From CAYFMP01 sp964344215 (lineage in GTDB: Bacteria > Pseudomonadota > Alphaproteobacteria > Rhodospirillales > Casp-alpha2): 64,000 nt of DNA. Shown one piece after another: positions 25,727 to 35,401 of this stretch. The translations under genes and the position numbers were made by a program. The first letter of the stretch is position 1. Each line of letters starts with the position of its first letter. The stretch covers positions 1 to 64,000 of the forward strand of contig CAYFMP010000009.1 in assembly GCA_964344215.1 (NCBI GenBank). Reading direction: 5' to 3'. The notes under the pieces are model-generated. The model saw only the letters and a list, made by a program, of their open reading frames with translations. It searched no databases and was not told the origin of the DNA.

Positions 25727-26425
25727 ATGCTTTACCTCTACGGCATCATCGACGCGACCGATCGTTGTGGTGCCGTTCCTGCCGGGCACGACGAAGCGAC
25801 GGTAACGGTGTTTCCCGAAGGCGGGCTTGCCGCCGCCGTGAGCGAAGTCGGGCGCCCGGCGATCACGCCCTCGGCGGAAAACGTATGGCGCCACGAGAAG
25901 GTTCTCGGCGCACTCATGGAGCGGCACGCAGTATTGCCGATGCGCTTCGGCACGATCTGCGATGGCGATAAGCTCATCTCTCTTCTCCGGCGACGTCAAC
26001 AGCCGTTGCTGGAGGACCTTTGCCGGGTTCGCGGCACGGTCGAGATTGCGCTTCGGATATCGGCCAACCCCGTTGGAACGAGCGCGGTTTCATGCGAGAC
26101 GCCGGTGGTCCGCGACGTCGACATGCCGGGCACCGCTTACCTGCGGGCGCGAAGGGACCTTCGGCAAGGCGTTGCAATCGCGGACGTGGAGGAGGTTCGC
26201 CACGGGCTCACGGGGCTATCGGTGGAGACGCTCTGGGAGGCGGCCGACGAACCGGCGCTGCCGCTCAAGGCATCGTTCTTGATTGCCAAATGCGGCCTCG
26301 GCGATTTCATAGCCGAGGCCAAGGCGCTGGCTGCGCGTTATCCGGATTTGGTCATCAGTTGTACCGGCCCGTGGGCGCCATATTCGTTTGTCGGCGAGAG
26401 CGTTGGTGCTGATGGGGAACCCTGA
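25727..26425 (+). CDS. Gas-vesicle protein GvpF/GvpL family (copy 4, short)
   Basis: 232 residues from ATG 25727 (GTG 25721, six bases earlier, overlaps the previous stop and is also possible). MLYLYGIIDATDRCG at the start, HAVLPMRFGTICDGDKLISL, a helical centre shorter than in the other copies, LPLKASFLIAKCGLGDFIAE and CTGPWAPYSFVGESV at the end. The full GvpF/L two-domain pattern is present. Overlaps gvpK by one base. Confidence 0.92.
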   Translation: MLYLYGIIDATDRCGAVPAGHDEATVTVFPEGGLAAAVSEVGRPAITPSAENVWRHEKVLGALMERHAVLPMRFGTICDGDKLISLLRRRQQPLLEDLCRVRGTVEIALRISANPVGTSAVSCETPVVRDVDMPGTAYLRARRDLRQGVAIADVEEVRHGLTGLSVETLWEAADEPALPLKASFLIAKCGLGDFIAEAKALAARYPDLVISCTGPWAPYSFVGESVGADGEP

Positions 26426-26811
26426 TGGCGGTGACGGGCATTGATGGCGGAGCAACGGAAAAGGTGCTGCTTGGCGACGAGGTCGGCATCGAACCAGACA
26501 TCGGTTTCCGCCACGCGACCACGCTCCCACAAGAACCGTCGCTGGCGACCGATGCCGAGAACGCGGCCGACGATCTGGTGAAACTTGTCCTGGCGCTGGT
26601 TGATACGGTGCGTCAACTGCTGGAGCGCCAAGCGATCCGCCGCATGGAAAACGGGGTGTTGTCCGATGACGAAATCGAGCGGCTCGGTCTCACCTTGCTC
26701 AGGCTCGAGGAGCGCATGGCCGAACTGAAGGCGCATTTCGCCATAGAGGAGGAAGATCTGGCGCTTCGTCTCGGAACGGTACAGGACCTGATCGACGTGC
26801 TCGAGGAGTAA
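26425..26811 (+). CDS. gvpK: Gas-vesicle protein GvpK
   Basis: 128 residues. GvpK signature: DAENAADDLVKLVLALVDTV, RQLLERQAIRRMENGVLSDD, EIERLGLTLLRLEERMAELK, EEEDLALRLGTVQDLIDVLE. The ~40-residue N-terminus is more variable. GvpK is a helical accessory protein required for vesicle formation. Followed after 7 bases by the second CDC48 gene, supporting co-transcription of that ATPase with the vesicle genes. Confidence 0.95.
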   Translation: MAVTGIDGGATEKVLLGDEVGIEPDIGFRHATTLPQEPSLATDAENAADDLVKLVLALVDTVRQLLERQAIRRMENGVLSDDEIERLGLTLLRLEERMAELKAHFAIEEEDLALRLGTVQDLIDVLEE

Positions 26812-26818
26812 TGCTGAG

Positions 26819-28993
26819 ATGGCTGATGGCAAGCGCGATCGGGAAGTGACGGCGCTGTCCGAACCGGCCGACGCGCTCGAGTTGCGGGTTGCCGAGGCCA
26901 TGCAGAAGGATATCGGCAGGGGGCTGGCTCGCATCGATCCCGCCGATATGGAGCGCATCAACGCCAAGCCCGGGGACGTGTTGCGGATTGTCGGCGCCAA
27001 GGAAAGCGCCGCCAAGGTCATGGCGACCTTTCCCGAGGAGCGCGGCAAGGCAATCGTCCAAATCGACGGCTTGACCCGCGATAATGCCAGTGTCGCGCTC
27101 GGCGAGAAACTGAAGCTGCGACCAACGGCATGGAAGCCCGCCATTCGGCTGCAATTGGCTCCGTTGGGGGGCAGAGGGCCGGGCCGGAGCGAGCGTCGCG
27201 GCCGGTTCATCGGCCATCTTCTCGAAGGTCTCGTTCTGACCGAGGGAGATCGGGTGCGGGCGACCCTGATCGGTTCGCGCAGCCAGGACTTTTCCGTGTT
27301 GCGAACTGTCCCCAAGGGGACGGTGGTGATCGGCTCGTCCACGACCATCGAGCTCAAACGACCAACCGGCGAAAGCGGGCCCGGCCAACGCATCGCCTAC
27401 GAGGATGTTGGCGGCCTGAAACGCGAACTCGGTTCGATCCGAGAAATGATCGAGTTGCCGTTGCGCTATCCGGAGATTTTCGAGCAACTCGGCATCGACG
27501 CGCCCAAGGGTGTTCTGATGCATGGTCCGCCAGGCTGTGGCAAGACGCTGATCGCGCGGGCCGTGGCGAACGAGGCGGACAGCAAGTTTTTCACGCTCTC
27601 CGGTCCCGAAATCATGCACAAGTATTACGGCGAGAGCGAAGCGCACCTGCGCCAGGTGTTCGAAGAGGCATCGAAGGCGCCAAGCATCATCTTTCTTGAC
27701 GAAATCGATGCGATCGCGCCGAAGCGCGTCGCCCTCGGCGGTGAACAGCAGGTCGAACGTCGGGTGGTCTCGCAGCTGCTGACATTGATGGACGGTCTCG
27801 ACGCGCGCGGTCAGGTCGTTGTCATCGGCGCGACCAACCTGCCGGACTCACTCGATCCGGCATTGCGCCGGCCCGGGCGATTTGATCGAGAGATCGTCAT
27901 CGGTGTGCCGGACCGGCCGGCGCGCGAGGAAATCCTGCAGATCCACACACGCGGCATGCCGCTGGCCGAAGATGTCGATCTCCAACGCGTGGCCCAGGTG
28001 ACGCATGGTTTCGTCGGCGCCGACCTGCACTCTCTGGCTCGCGAGGCGGCGATGGCGCGGCAGCGACGGATATTTCCCGACCTCGATTTCGAGATGGATT
28101 ACATTCCCGACGAGGTTCTCGATGGGCTGACGGTCGGCATGGACGACTTCCAACAGGCGTTTGCGGCGGTCGAGCCGTCGGCGATTCGCGAGGTATTCAC
28201 CGAAATCCCCGATGTGAAATGGGATGACGTCGGCGGCCTCGAAGAGATCAAGCAGATGCTCGAGGAATCGATACTGTGGCCGATTCGTCATGCCGAGCTG
28301 TTCATGAAGGCCGGCGTCGGTGCGCCGCGAGGCATATTGCTCAACGGTCCGCCCGGCGTCGGCAAGACCTTGGTGGCGAAAGCCCTGGCCACGGAAAGCG
28401 GGGTCAACTTCATTTCCGTCAAGGGCCCGGCGCTGATGAGCAAATGGGTGGGCGAGACGGAACGGGCGGTGCGCGAAGTGTTTCACAAGGCGAAGCTCGC
28501 TTCGCCGTGCATCATATTTCTTGACGAGATCGACAGTATCGCACCGCGCCGCGGCGGCGGCGGCGATGCCGTCACCGACAGGGCGATCGCGCAATTGCTG
28601 ACCGAAATGGACGGCATCGAGGAACTGAAGGGGGTCATTGTGCTGGCCGCGACCAACCGCAAGGACTTGATGGACCCGGCGCTGCTCCGGGCCGGACGCT
28701 TTGACATTGTCGTCGACTTGCCGCTTCCCTCGGCGCGTCCGCGCAAAAAGATTTTCGAGGTGCACGTCCGTGGAAAGCCGCTCGCCGGCGACGTCGACCT
28801 CGACGACCTTGCCGGCGAAAAAAGCGCCGGCTGGAGTGGCGCCGACATTGAGCTTCTGTGCCACAAGGCGAGCGCTGCGGCGATACGCGATTTTCTTTCC
28901 AGCGACGCCGATCCAACAACGGACATCGATAGGCTGATGATTGGGCAAGAACACTTTGTGGCGGCTTTACATGGCCGAGACGACCTCCCATAG
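26819..28993 (+). CDS. CDC48/VCP-like double AAA+ ATPase (copy 2)
   Basis: 724 residues. N-terminal CDC48 barrel (MQKDIGRGLARIDPADMERI, GKAIVQIDGLTRDNASVAL). AAA1: HGPPGCGKTLIARAVANEAD, IIFLDEIDAIAPKR, RRPGRFDRE. AAA2: NGPPGVGKTLVAKALATESG, IIFLDEIDSIAPRRGGG, LLRAGRFDI. Both ATPase sites look intact. Long stretches are identical to copy 1 at 12667. It is directly behind gvpK in the same operon, so its substrates probably include vesicle proteins (inference). The Walker A of AAA2 is canonical here (GPPGVGKT), whereas copy 1 has GAPGLGKT. Confidence 0.93.
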   Translation: MADGKRDREVTALSEPADALELRVAEAMQKDIGRGLARIDPADMERINAKPGDVLRIVGAKESAAKVMATFPEERGKAIVQIDGLTRDNASVALGEKLKLRPTAWKPAIRLQLAPLGGRGPGRSERRGRFIGHLLEGLVLTEGDRVRATLIGSRSQDFSVLRTVPKGTVVIGSSTTIELKRPTGESGPGQRIAYEDVGGLKRELGSIREMIELPLRYPEIFEQLGIDAPKGVLMHGPPGCGKTLIARAVANEADSKFFTLSGPEIMHKYYGESEAHLRQVFEEASKAPSIIFLDEIDAIAPKRVALGGEQQVERRVVSQLLTLMDGLDARGQVVVIGATNLPDSLDPALRRPGRFDREIVIGVPDRPAREEILQIHTRGMPLAEDVDLQRVAQVTHGFVGADLHSLAREAAMARQRRIFPDLDFEMDYIPDEVLDGLTVGMDDFQQAFAAVEPSAIREVFTEIPDVKWDDVGGLEEIKQMLEESILWPIRHAELFMKAGVGAPRGILLNGPPGVGKTLVAKALATESGVNFISVKGPALMSKWVGETERAVREVFHKAKLASPCIIFLDEIDSIAPRRGGGGDAVTDRAIAQLLTEMDGIEELKGVIVLAATNRKDLMDPALLRAGRFDIVVDLPLPSARPRKKIFEVHVRGKPLAGDVDLDDLAGEKSAGWSGADIELLCHKASAAAIRDFLSSDADPTTDIDRLMIGQEHFVAALHGRDDLP

Positions 28994-29084
28994 CGCGCAA
29001 GCCCGTACGGCCATCGACAACGAGCGCTCGCGGCGGTCTGCCGCAACGGAACCCCGGAGCGGCTCCTCGCACGGGGGATTATGG

Positions 29085-29342
29085 ATGGCGCTAATTCTGG
29101 TCGTTGACGATAAGGAACCGGCCCGCTTCACCTTGCGCGAAATCCTGGGAGAGGCCGGCCACGAGGTGGTGGAGGCGGGCGACGGCAAAGCGGCACTCGA
29201 ACAGCAACGGGCGCACTCCATCGACCTCGTCGTCACCGACATCATCATGCCCGAACAGGAAGACGTCGAGACCATCATCGAATTGAAACGCGACTACCCA
29301 GGCCTCAAGATCGTCGCCATCTCGGGCGGCGGAACGCGATAA
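29085..29342 (+). pseudogene. Truncated response-regulator receiver domain
   Basis: 85 residues from ATG 29085 after GGGGGA. Receiver features: LILVVDDKEPARFTLREILG, phospho-acceptor Asp52 in DLVVTDIIMPEQEDVETIIE, and LKIVAISGGG, where the beta-4 strand ends. The protein then reads TR-stop because the island's right repeat begins at 29324. The conserved Lys (FxKP) and last helix are absent, so the fold is incomplete. It was once longer and was cut by the repeat or its associated recombination. Confidence 0.8.
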
Positions 29343-29491
29343 CGCCCCAACGATGTTTATTGATGCCGGTTCCCAGGGCCTCCGGCCCAAACCGTATGAC
29401 GACGGCTCAGCGGATTCGTTGATCCAATTGCCGCCCAGGACGCCAAGAAAGGGTCGGCGTTTCAATCCCCGAGGGGGCGATGTGGGGAACT
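29324..29491 (+). repeat. Right copy of ~168-bp direct repeat flanking the island
   Basis: Same sequence and orientation as 10100-10267 (offset 19224 at the left end). It interrupts the receiver gene in its beta-4 strand. From 29492 to about 29690 no gene was found; GC drops there. Confidence 0.85.
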
Positions 29492-29691
29492 CCCTTGAGC
29501 GGCACGGCTGAGAATACCTCTATAACGAGAAATCGGAATCGGATTGTGATACCTTGTTGATCAGCGAAAATTGATTTGACCTTCCTTTCGAACACTTTGG
29601 CTCCATGCGCGCGGGATAGAAGCTACCGTCTTCAGCTCCACGTTGTTTAGAATCCAGACGCACGTATGCATCTCTCAGAAGAGGTTGTTGA

Positions 29692-30147
29692 ATGTTTATT
29701 TGGATATCGAAGACTACGGGCCCGTACCTCAAGGATGGCCGTCTGGCCGACGTTATGGCTCTAATCCAAGTGTTGGCGCTCGATAAGTTTGTGGAACGTA
29801 GCGAGAAGGGAATTCGGGATGAACTCCATATGACCCCGAGTTCAGGCGGGCCGGATTCTAAGTGGGCCTCCGTCGCAGAGGAGCATCCCGAGTTTTTTCG
29901 GACACGCTCGGGGGAAACGTTTGAGATGTCCTTGATCGCCCGCAGGGTCTTGCCAAAAAACGAAGAAAACAAACGGCGCCTTTCCCCGGAGTTCGTCGGA
30001 CAGTTATTGAACTCCGCGGTTGAACTGCATGACCGTCAAGTTCGGCGAAGCGAACGTTGGACCTATCTCATCCCGATCTGGGTCGCTTTGATCGTGGGGG
30101 TTTTTTCCCTGGTGGGTATTGGATTGAAATCAATATCTGGCGGCTGA
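29692..30147 (+). CDS. Hypothetical protein with a C-terminal membrane anchor
   Basis: 151 residues; ATG 29692 follows GAAGAGG. The N-terminal ~120 residues are soluble and charged (LKDGRLADVMALIQVLALDK, EKGIRDELHMTPSSGGPDSK), with a helix near FVGQLLNSAVELHDRQVRR. A single hydrophobic segment follows (YLIPIWVALIVGVFSLVGIG). The topology suggests a tail-anchored cytosolic domain. No family recognised. Lies just outside the island's right repeat, with lower GC than the flanks. Confidence 0.6.
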   Translation: MFIWISKTTGPYLKDGRLADVMALIQVLALDKFVERSEKGIRDELHMTPSSGGPDSKWASVAEEHPEFFRTRSGETFEMSLIARRVLPKNEENKRRLSPEFVGQLLNSAVELHDRQVRRSERWTYLIPIWVALIVGVFSLVGIGLKSISGG

Positions 30148-30182
30148 GCGAGGACATCCAATCAGAAGGGAGAACCCTAGGC

Positions 30183-30947
30183 ATGGGCAAAGGAACCTTA
30201 CGTTCCCCATTCCTGAAATCCGTGACCATGATCCCGGAGGAAGCTGCTCCCGAAGCGTTCCCGTTCAGCCGTTTCCCGAAACTCTTTGCTGATCGCTTCC
30301 GCATGGATTTCGAAACGCCGGTAACGTTTTTCGTCGGCGAAAATGGGACCGGCAAATCGACGCTCCTCGAGGCCATCGCCGCGCTGTGCGGCTTTCACGC
30401 GGGAGGCGGCGGCGAAGGGCACCAACTGCACCGGACCTCGGACGGCGACCGTTCGAGATTGGCGGCGGCGCTGCGAGCGTCATGGCTGCCCAAGGTTTCC
30501 AAGGGATTCTTCTTCCGCTCGGACACCTTCGCCGATGTCGCCAGATACCTCGACGACGAAGGCGACTTGGAGATTCACGGCGGGCGGCGCTTGCTGGAGA
30601 GAAGCCACGGCGAGTCCTTTCTGGCCGTTTTCGGCGATCGCTTCGGCACAAACGAACGGTGCATGTATCTCATGGACGAGCCGGAAAACGCGCTCTCCCC
30701 CATGCGACAACTGAGTTTCCTGCGCCTTCTCCGCGATTGGGAGGCCTCGGGCAACGCCCAGATGATCGTCGCCACCCATTCGCCCATACTGCTCAGCTAT
30801 CCGGGCGCCGAAATCCTTCACTTCGACGGCGAGAGCGTCGCACCCATCGCCTACGAGGAGATCGAACACGTTCGGGTCACCAAGGCTTTCCTCGGCAATC
30901 CCGAAAGATACCTTCGACAGCTTCTCGACGACGACGGCGGCAACTGA
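30183..30947 (+). CDS. ABC-type AAA ATPase (SMC/RecF-like)
   Basis: 254 residues, ATG 30183. Walker A VTFFVGENGTGKSTLLEAIA, an internal region with GGGGEGHQLHRTSDGD, Walker B MYLMDEPENALSPMRQLSFL including the D-loop, and a His-switch VATHSPILLSYPGAEILHFD. This is the minimal ATP-binding-cassette ATPase of the type often annotated as 'AAA family ATPase, ABC-like', related to predicted OLD/RecF-like ATPases but without a nuclease domain. Its partner is not evident; the upstream membrane-anchored protein is a candidate by neighbourhood only. Confidence 0.8.
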   Translation: MGKGTLRSPFLKSVTMIPEEAAPEAFPFSRFPKLFADRFRMDFETPVTFFVGENGTGKSTLLEAIAALCGFHAGGGGEGHQLHRTSDGDRSRLAAALRASWLPKVSKGFFFRSDTFADVARYLDDEGDLEIHGGRRLLERSHGESFLAVFGDRFGTNERCMYLMDEPENALSPMRQLSFLRLLRDWEASGNAQMIVATHSPILLSYPGAEILHFDGESVAPIAYEEIEHVRVTKAFLGNPERYLRQLLDDDGGN

Positions 30948-31073
30948 GGCGAGCGGGCGCTCGGAACCTCCCCGAGAACCCTGTTCTCGGTCAAGGGCCC
31001 CGCGCTCCCGAGCGCGAAAAAAAGGCGATCAATACCGCCCGCGCCGGCTTTTCGTGAAGATGCCCTCCGGGGG

Positions 31074-31102
31074 ATCAAAACCTTCCACCGGAAGGTTTTG
31101 AT
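31074..31102 (-). terminator. Perfect 13-bp stem-loop after tRNA-Val
   Basis: ATCAAAACCTTCC and GGAAGGTTTTGAT pair perfectly around ACC. It begins at the tRNA's CCA end when read on the minus strand and fits a terminator for that transcript, although its U-run is inside the stem. Confidence 0.6.
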
Positions 31103-31176
31103 GGTGGGCGCGGCTGGATTCGAACCAGCGACTTCTACCGTGTGAAGATAGCACTCTCCCACTGAGTTACGCGCCC
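31102..31176 (-). tRNA. tRNA-Val (anticodon CAC)
   Basis: On the minus strand the 75-nt sequence has acceptor arms GGGCGCG/CGCGCCC, D-arm ACTC-GAGT, anticodon stem CTATC/GGTAG with loop TTCACAC (anticodon CAC), T-arm with GGTTCGAATCC, discriminator A and encoded CCA. This is a complete cloverleaf for valine. Confidence 0.93.
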
Positions 31177-31232
31177 TTGTTCAATTGAACAATCAAAACC
31201 CTCGAAATCGTTACTGGCCGTAGCACAACCGG

Positions 31233-31273
31233 AGTGGTGTGAAGACAGTGCTCTCCCGCTGAGCTACGCGCCC
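31233..31273 (-). pseudogene. 5' half of a tRNA-Val (fragment)
   Basis: Minus-strand bases begin with the same GGGCGCG acceptor arm, D-arm AGCTC-GAGC and anticodon loop TTCACAC, then lose homology before the 3' side of the anticodon stem. It lies 57 bases upstream of the intact tRNA. It differs from it at several stem positions, so it is a decayed second tRNA-Val rather than a recent copy. Confidence 0.75.
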
Positions 31274-31331
31274 TTACGGACCGGCGGTCCTTGATAAGAA
31301 GCCGCCATATAAGGGCCGCCGAACGCGGCTG

Positions 31332-32033
31332 TCAAGCGAGCGCGCGGGCGGCCAGGGCGGCCAGCGCCGCCGGCAGGTCCTCGAAGCTGTCGACCAGCGC
31401 GTCGGCGCCGAGGTCGGCGGCCGGGCCGCGGCTGTAGCCGAACGACATGACGATCACCGGCAGCCCGGCGTTCCTGGCGGCGCCGACGTCGTTGGCGTTG
31501 TCGCCGACGAAGACGGCACCGCCCGGCTCGGCGCCGAGCGCGTCGAGCACGGCCAGCAGGTGGCGCGGGTCGGGCTTGCGCACGCCCTCTATGGTGTCGC
31601 CGCCGGCCACCGCGCGGAAGAAGCGCGCCATGCCGAGGCTATCCAGGATCTCGCGGGTGGCGCGTTCGGGCTTGTTGGTGCAGATGCCGAGCTTGCGCCC
31701 GGCCGCCCGCAATTCGTCGAGGACCTCGATGGCGCCGTCGTAGGGCCGGGTCGCATCGGCCGCGTGGCCCTCGTAGTGGCCGTGGAAACGCCTGACCACG
31801 GCCTCGAAGGCGGCGCCCTCGGGCGTCTCCCCGGTCGCCCGGAAACCGCGCTCGACCAGCTTCGGCACCCCGTCGCCGATCATCTGCGTGACCTCGTCCA
31901 GAGCCAGCGGCCGCCGCCCCTCCTCGGCCAGCAGGCGGTTCAAGGCGGCGCGCAGGTCCGGCGCGCTGTCGATCAAGGTGCCGTCGAGGTCGAAAACCAC
32001 CGCCTCGAGGCGGTCCGGGAACGCTGATGGCAT
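31332..32033 (-). CDS. gph: Phosphoglycolate phosphatase (HAD family)
   Basis: 233 residues from ATG 32033. HAD motifs: I VVFDLDGTLIDSAPDLRAAL, II ICTNKP, III KPDPRHLLAVLDALG, IV AVFVGDNANDVGAARNAG (the second Asp is present). The cap domain (PLALDEVTQMIGDGVPKLVE) is that of Gph. It removes 2-phosphoglycolate produced by DNA repair or oxygenation. Gph upstream and divergent to glmU is a common alphaproteobacterial arrangement. Confidence 0.88.
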   Translation of the reverse strand: MPSAFPDRLEAVVFDLDGTLIDSAPDLRAALNRLLAEEGRRPLALDEVTQMIGDGVPKLVERGFRATGETPEGAAFEAVVRRFHGHYEGHAADATRPYDGAIEVLDELRAAGRKLGICTNKPERATREILDSLGMARFFRAVAGGDTIEGVRKPDPRHLLAVLDALGAEPGGAVFVGDNANDVGAARNAGLPVIVMSFGYSRGPAADLGADALVDSFEDLPAALAALAARALA

Positions 32034-32055
32034 GTGCAAGAAACCGTAACAATCT

Positions 32056-32084
32056 TTGACTTGGCGGGATTCCGGGCCTATGGC
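32056..32084 (+). promoter_or_regulatory. Candidate sigma-70 promoter for glmU
   Basis: TTGACT (32056-32061), a 17-base spacer and TATGGC (32079-32084) lie 60-90 bases upstream of the glmU start, in the divergent gph/glmU intergenic region. -10 is poor, so this is tentative. Confidence 0.35.
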
Positions 32085-32146
32085 AATGTCCGAGCGCCCC
32101 GCCTTGGGGGTTTTTCCAGGGGCATTACATAGACAACCGACCACCG

Positions 32147-33529
32147 ATGACCAAGCACAAATCCGAATACCCGCTCGCCTTCGTCGTTCTCGCCGCCGGC
32201 CTGGGCACGCGCATGAAATCGTCGCTGCCGAAGGTCATGCACCGGCTGGCCGGACGGCCGATGATCCTGCATCTCCTGGAGACGGCACGGAGTCTGGACC
32301 CGGACGAGATCGTCGTCGTCGTCGGCGAAGGCATGGACGAGGTGGCCGAGACGGTCGCCCCGCACCCAACCGCCGTGCAATCGGAGCAACTCGGCACCGG
32401 CCATGCGCTCGGCGCCGCGCTCGGCCAGCTCGAGGGCTTCGACGGCGACGTGCTGGTGCTCTATGGCGCCGACCCGCTGGTCACGGCGCCGACGCTCGAG
32501 CGCCTGCTCGCGGCAAGGCGCGCCGAGACCGACCCGGCCGTCGCCGTGCTCGGCTTCCGGGTCGAAGAGCCCGGCGCTTACGGCCGCCTGATCACCGCCG
32601 CCGACGGCGCGCTGGAAGCCGTCGTCGAAGCGAAGGACGCAACGCCCGAACAGCTCGCCGTCGGCTTGTGCAACTCCGGCGTCATGGCCTTCGACGGCAA
32701 GCGTCTGGCCGACCTGATCTCGGCCATCGGCAACGACAACGCCAAGCGCGAATACTACCTGACCGACTCCATCGCCATTGCACGGGCGCGAGGCTGGGCC
32801 TGCGCCTGGGTCGAGGGCGCGGCGGAAGAGCACGTCGGCGTCGATAGCCGCGCCGACCTGGCCGTCGCCGAGGCCGTCCTGCAGACCCGCCTGCGCGCCG
32901 CCGCCATGGCCGCCGGCGTCACGTTGAGCGACCCGACCACCGTTTATTTCAGCGCCGATACCGAGCTCGGCCGCGACGTCACCATCGGCCCCCACGTCGT
33001 CTTCGGCCCCGGCGTTCGGGTCGCCGACGGCGCCGTCATCAAAGGGTTCTGCCACATCGAAGGAGCGGCCATCGGCAAGGGCGCCGTGGTCGGCCCGTTC
33101 GCCAGGTTGAGGCCGGGCGCCGATCTGGGCGACAGCGTCCACATCGGCAACTTCGTCGAGGTCAAGAACGCGACCTTGGGCCCCGGCGCCAAGGCCAACC
33201 ACCTCGCTTACGTCGGCGATTCGACGGTCGGCGCCGGCGCCAACATCGGGGCCGGCGCCATCACCTGCAATTACGACGGCTATTTCAAGTCGCTGACCGA
33301 GATCGGCGCCGGCGCCTTCATCGGCTCCAACACCGCCCTGGTGGCGCCGGTCCGGGTCGGCGACGGCGCCATCATCGGAGCCGGCAGCGTCATTACCCGC
33401 GACGTTGCCGCCGACGCGCTGGCCGTCGAGCGCGCGCCGCAGAAAGAGATCGGCGGCTGGGCCGGCAAGTTCCGCAAACGCCGCGCCGCCGAAAAGGCCG
33501 AAGACGAAACCGAGGCCGGGGAGGACTAG
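32147..33529 (+). CDS. glmU: Bifunctional GlmU (UDP-GlcNAc pyrophosphorylase/acetyltransferase)
   Basis: 460 residues, usual length. Makes UDP-N-acetylglucosamine for peptidoglycan and LPS. N-terminal uridylyltransferase: VLAAGLGTRMKSSLPKVMHR, QLGTGHALGAA, LYGADPLV, then CNSGVMAFDG. C-terminal left-handed beta-helix of hexapeptide repeats from ~270: RDVTIGPHVVFGPGVRVADG, IGNFVEVKNATLGPGAKANH, ITCNYDGYFKSLTEIGAGAF, IGSNTALVAPVRVG. Followed after 5 bases by glmS, one operon. Confidence 0.96.
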   Translation: MTKHKSEYPLAFVVLAAGLGTRMKSSLPKVMHRLAGRPMILHLLETARSLDPDEIVVVVGEGMDEVAETVAPHPTAVQSEQLGTGHALGAALGQLEGFDGDVLVLYGADPLVTAPTLERLLAARRAETDPAVAVLGFRVEEPGAYGRLITAADGALEAVVEAKDATPEQLAVGLCNSGVMAFDGKRLADLISAIGNDNAKREYYLTDSIAIARARGWACAWVEGAAEEHVGVDSRADLAVAEAVLQTRLRAAAMAAGVTLSDPTTVYFSADTELGRDVTIGPHVVFGPGVRVADGAVIKGFCHIEGAAIGKGAVVGPFARLRPGADLGDSVHIGNFVEVKNATLGPGAKANHLAYVGDSTVGAGANIGAGAITCNYDGYFKSLTEIGAGAFIGSNTALVAPVRVGDGAIIGAGSVITRDVAADALAVERAPQKEIGGWAGKFRKRRAAEKAEDETEAGED

Positions 33530-33534
33530 GAGCG

Positions 33535-35358
<1,824 letters not shown>

Positions 35359-35401
35359 CCTGAGGAGACCGGGTGAGCCGGCAAAGAGCGCGGACACATC
35401 G

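Noticed and set aside
32034..32146. Leader of glmU-glmS considered as glmS ribozyme
   Set aside because: The glmS ribozyme is found mainly in Gram-positive bacteria and lies directly upstream of glmS; here only 5 bases separate glmU and glmS.
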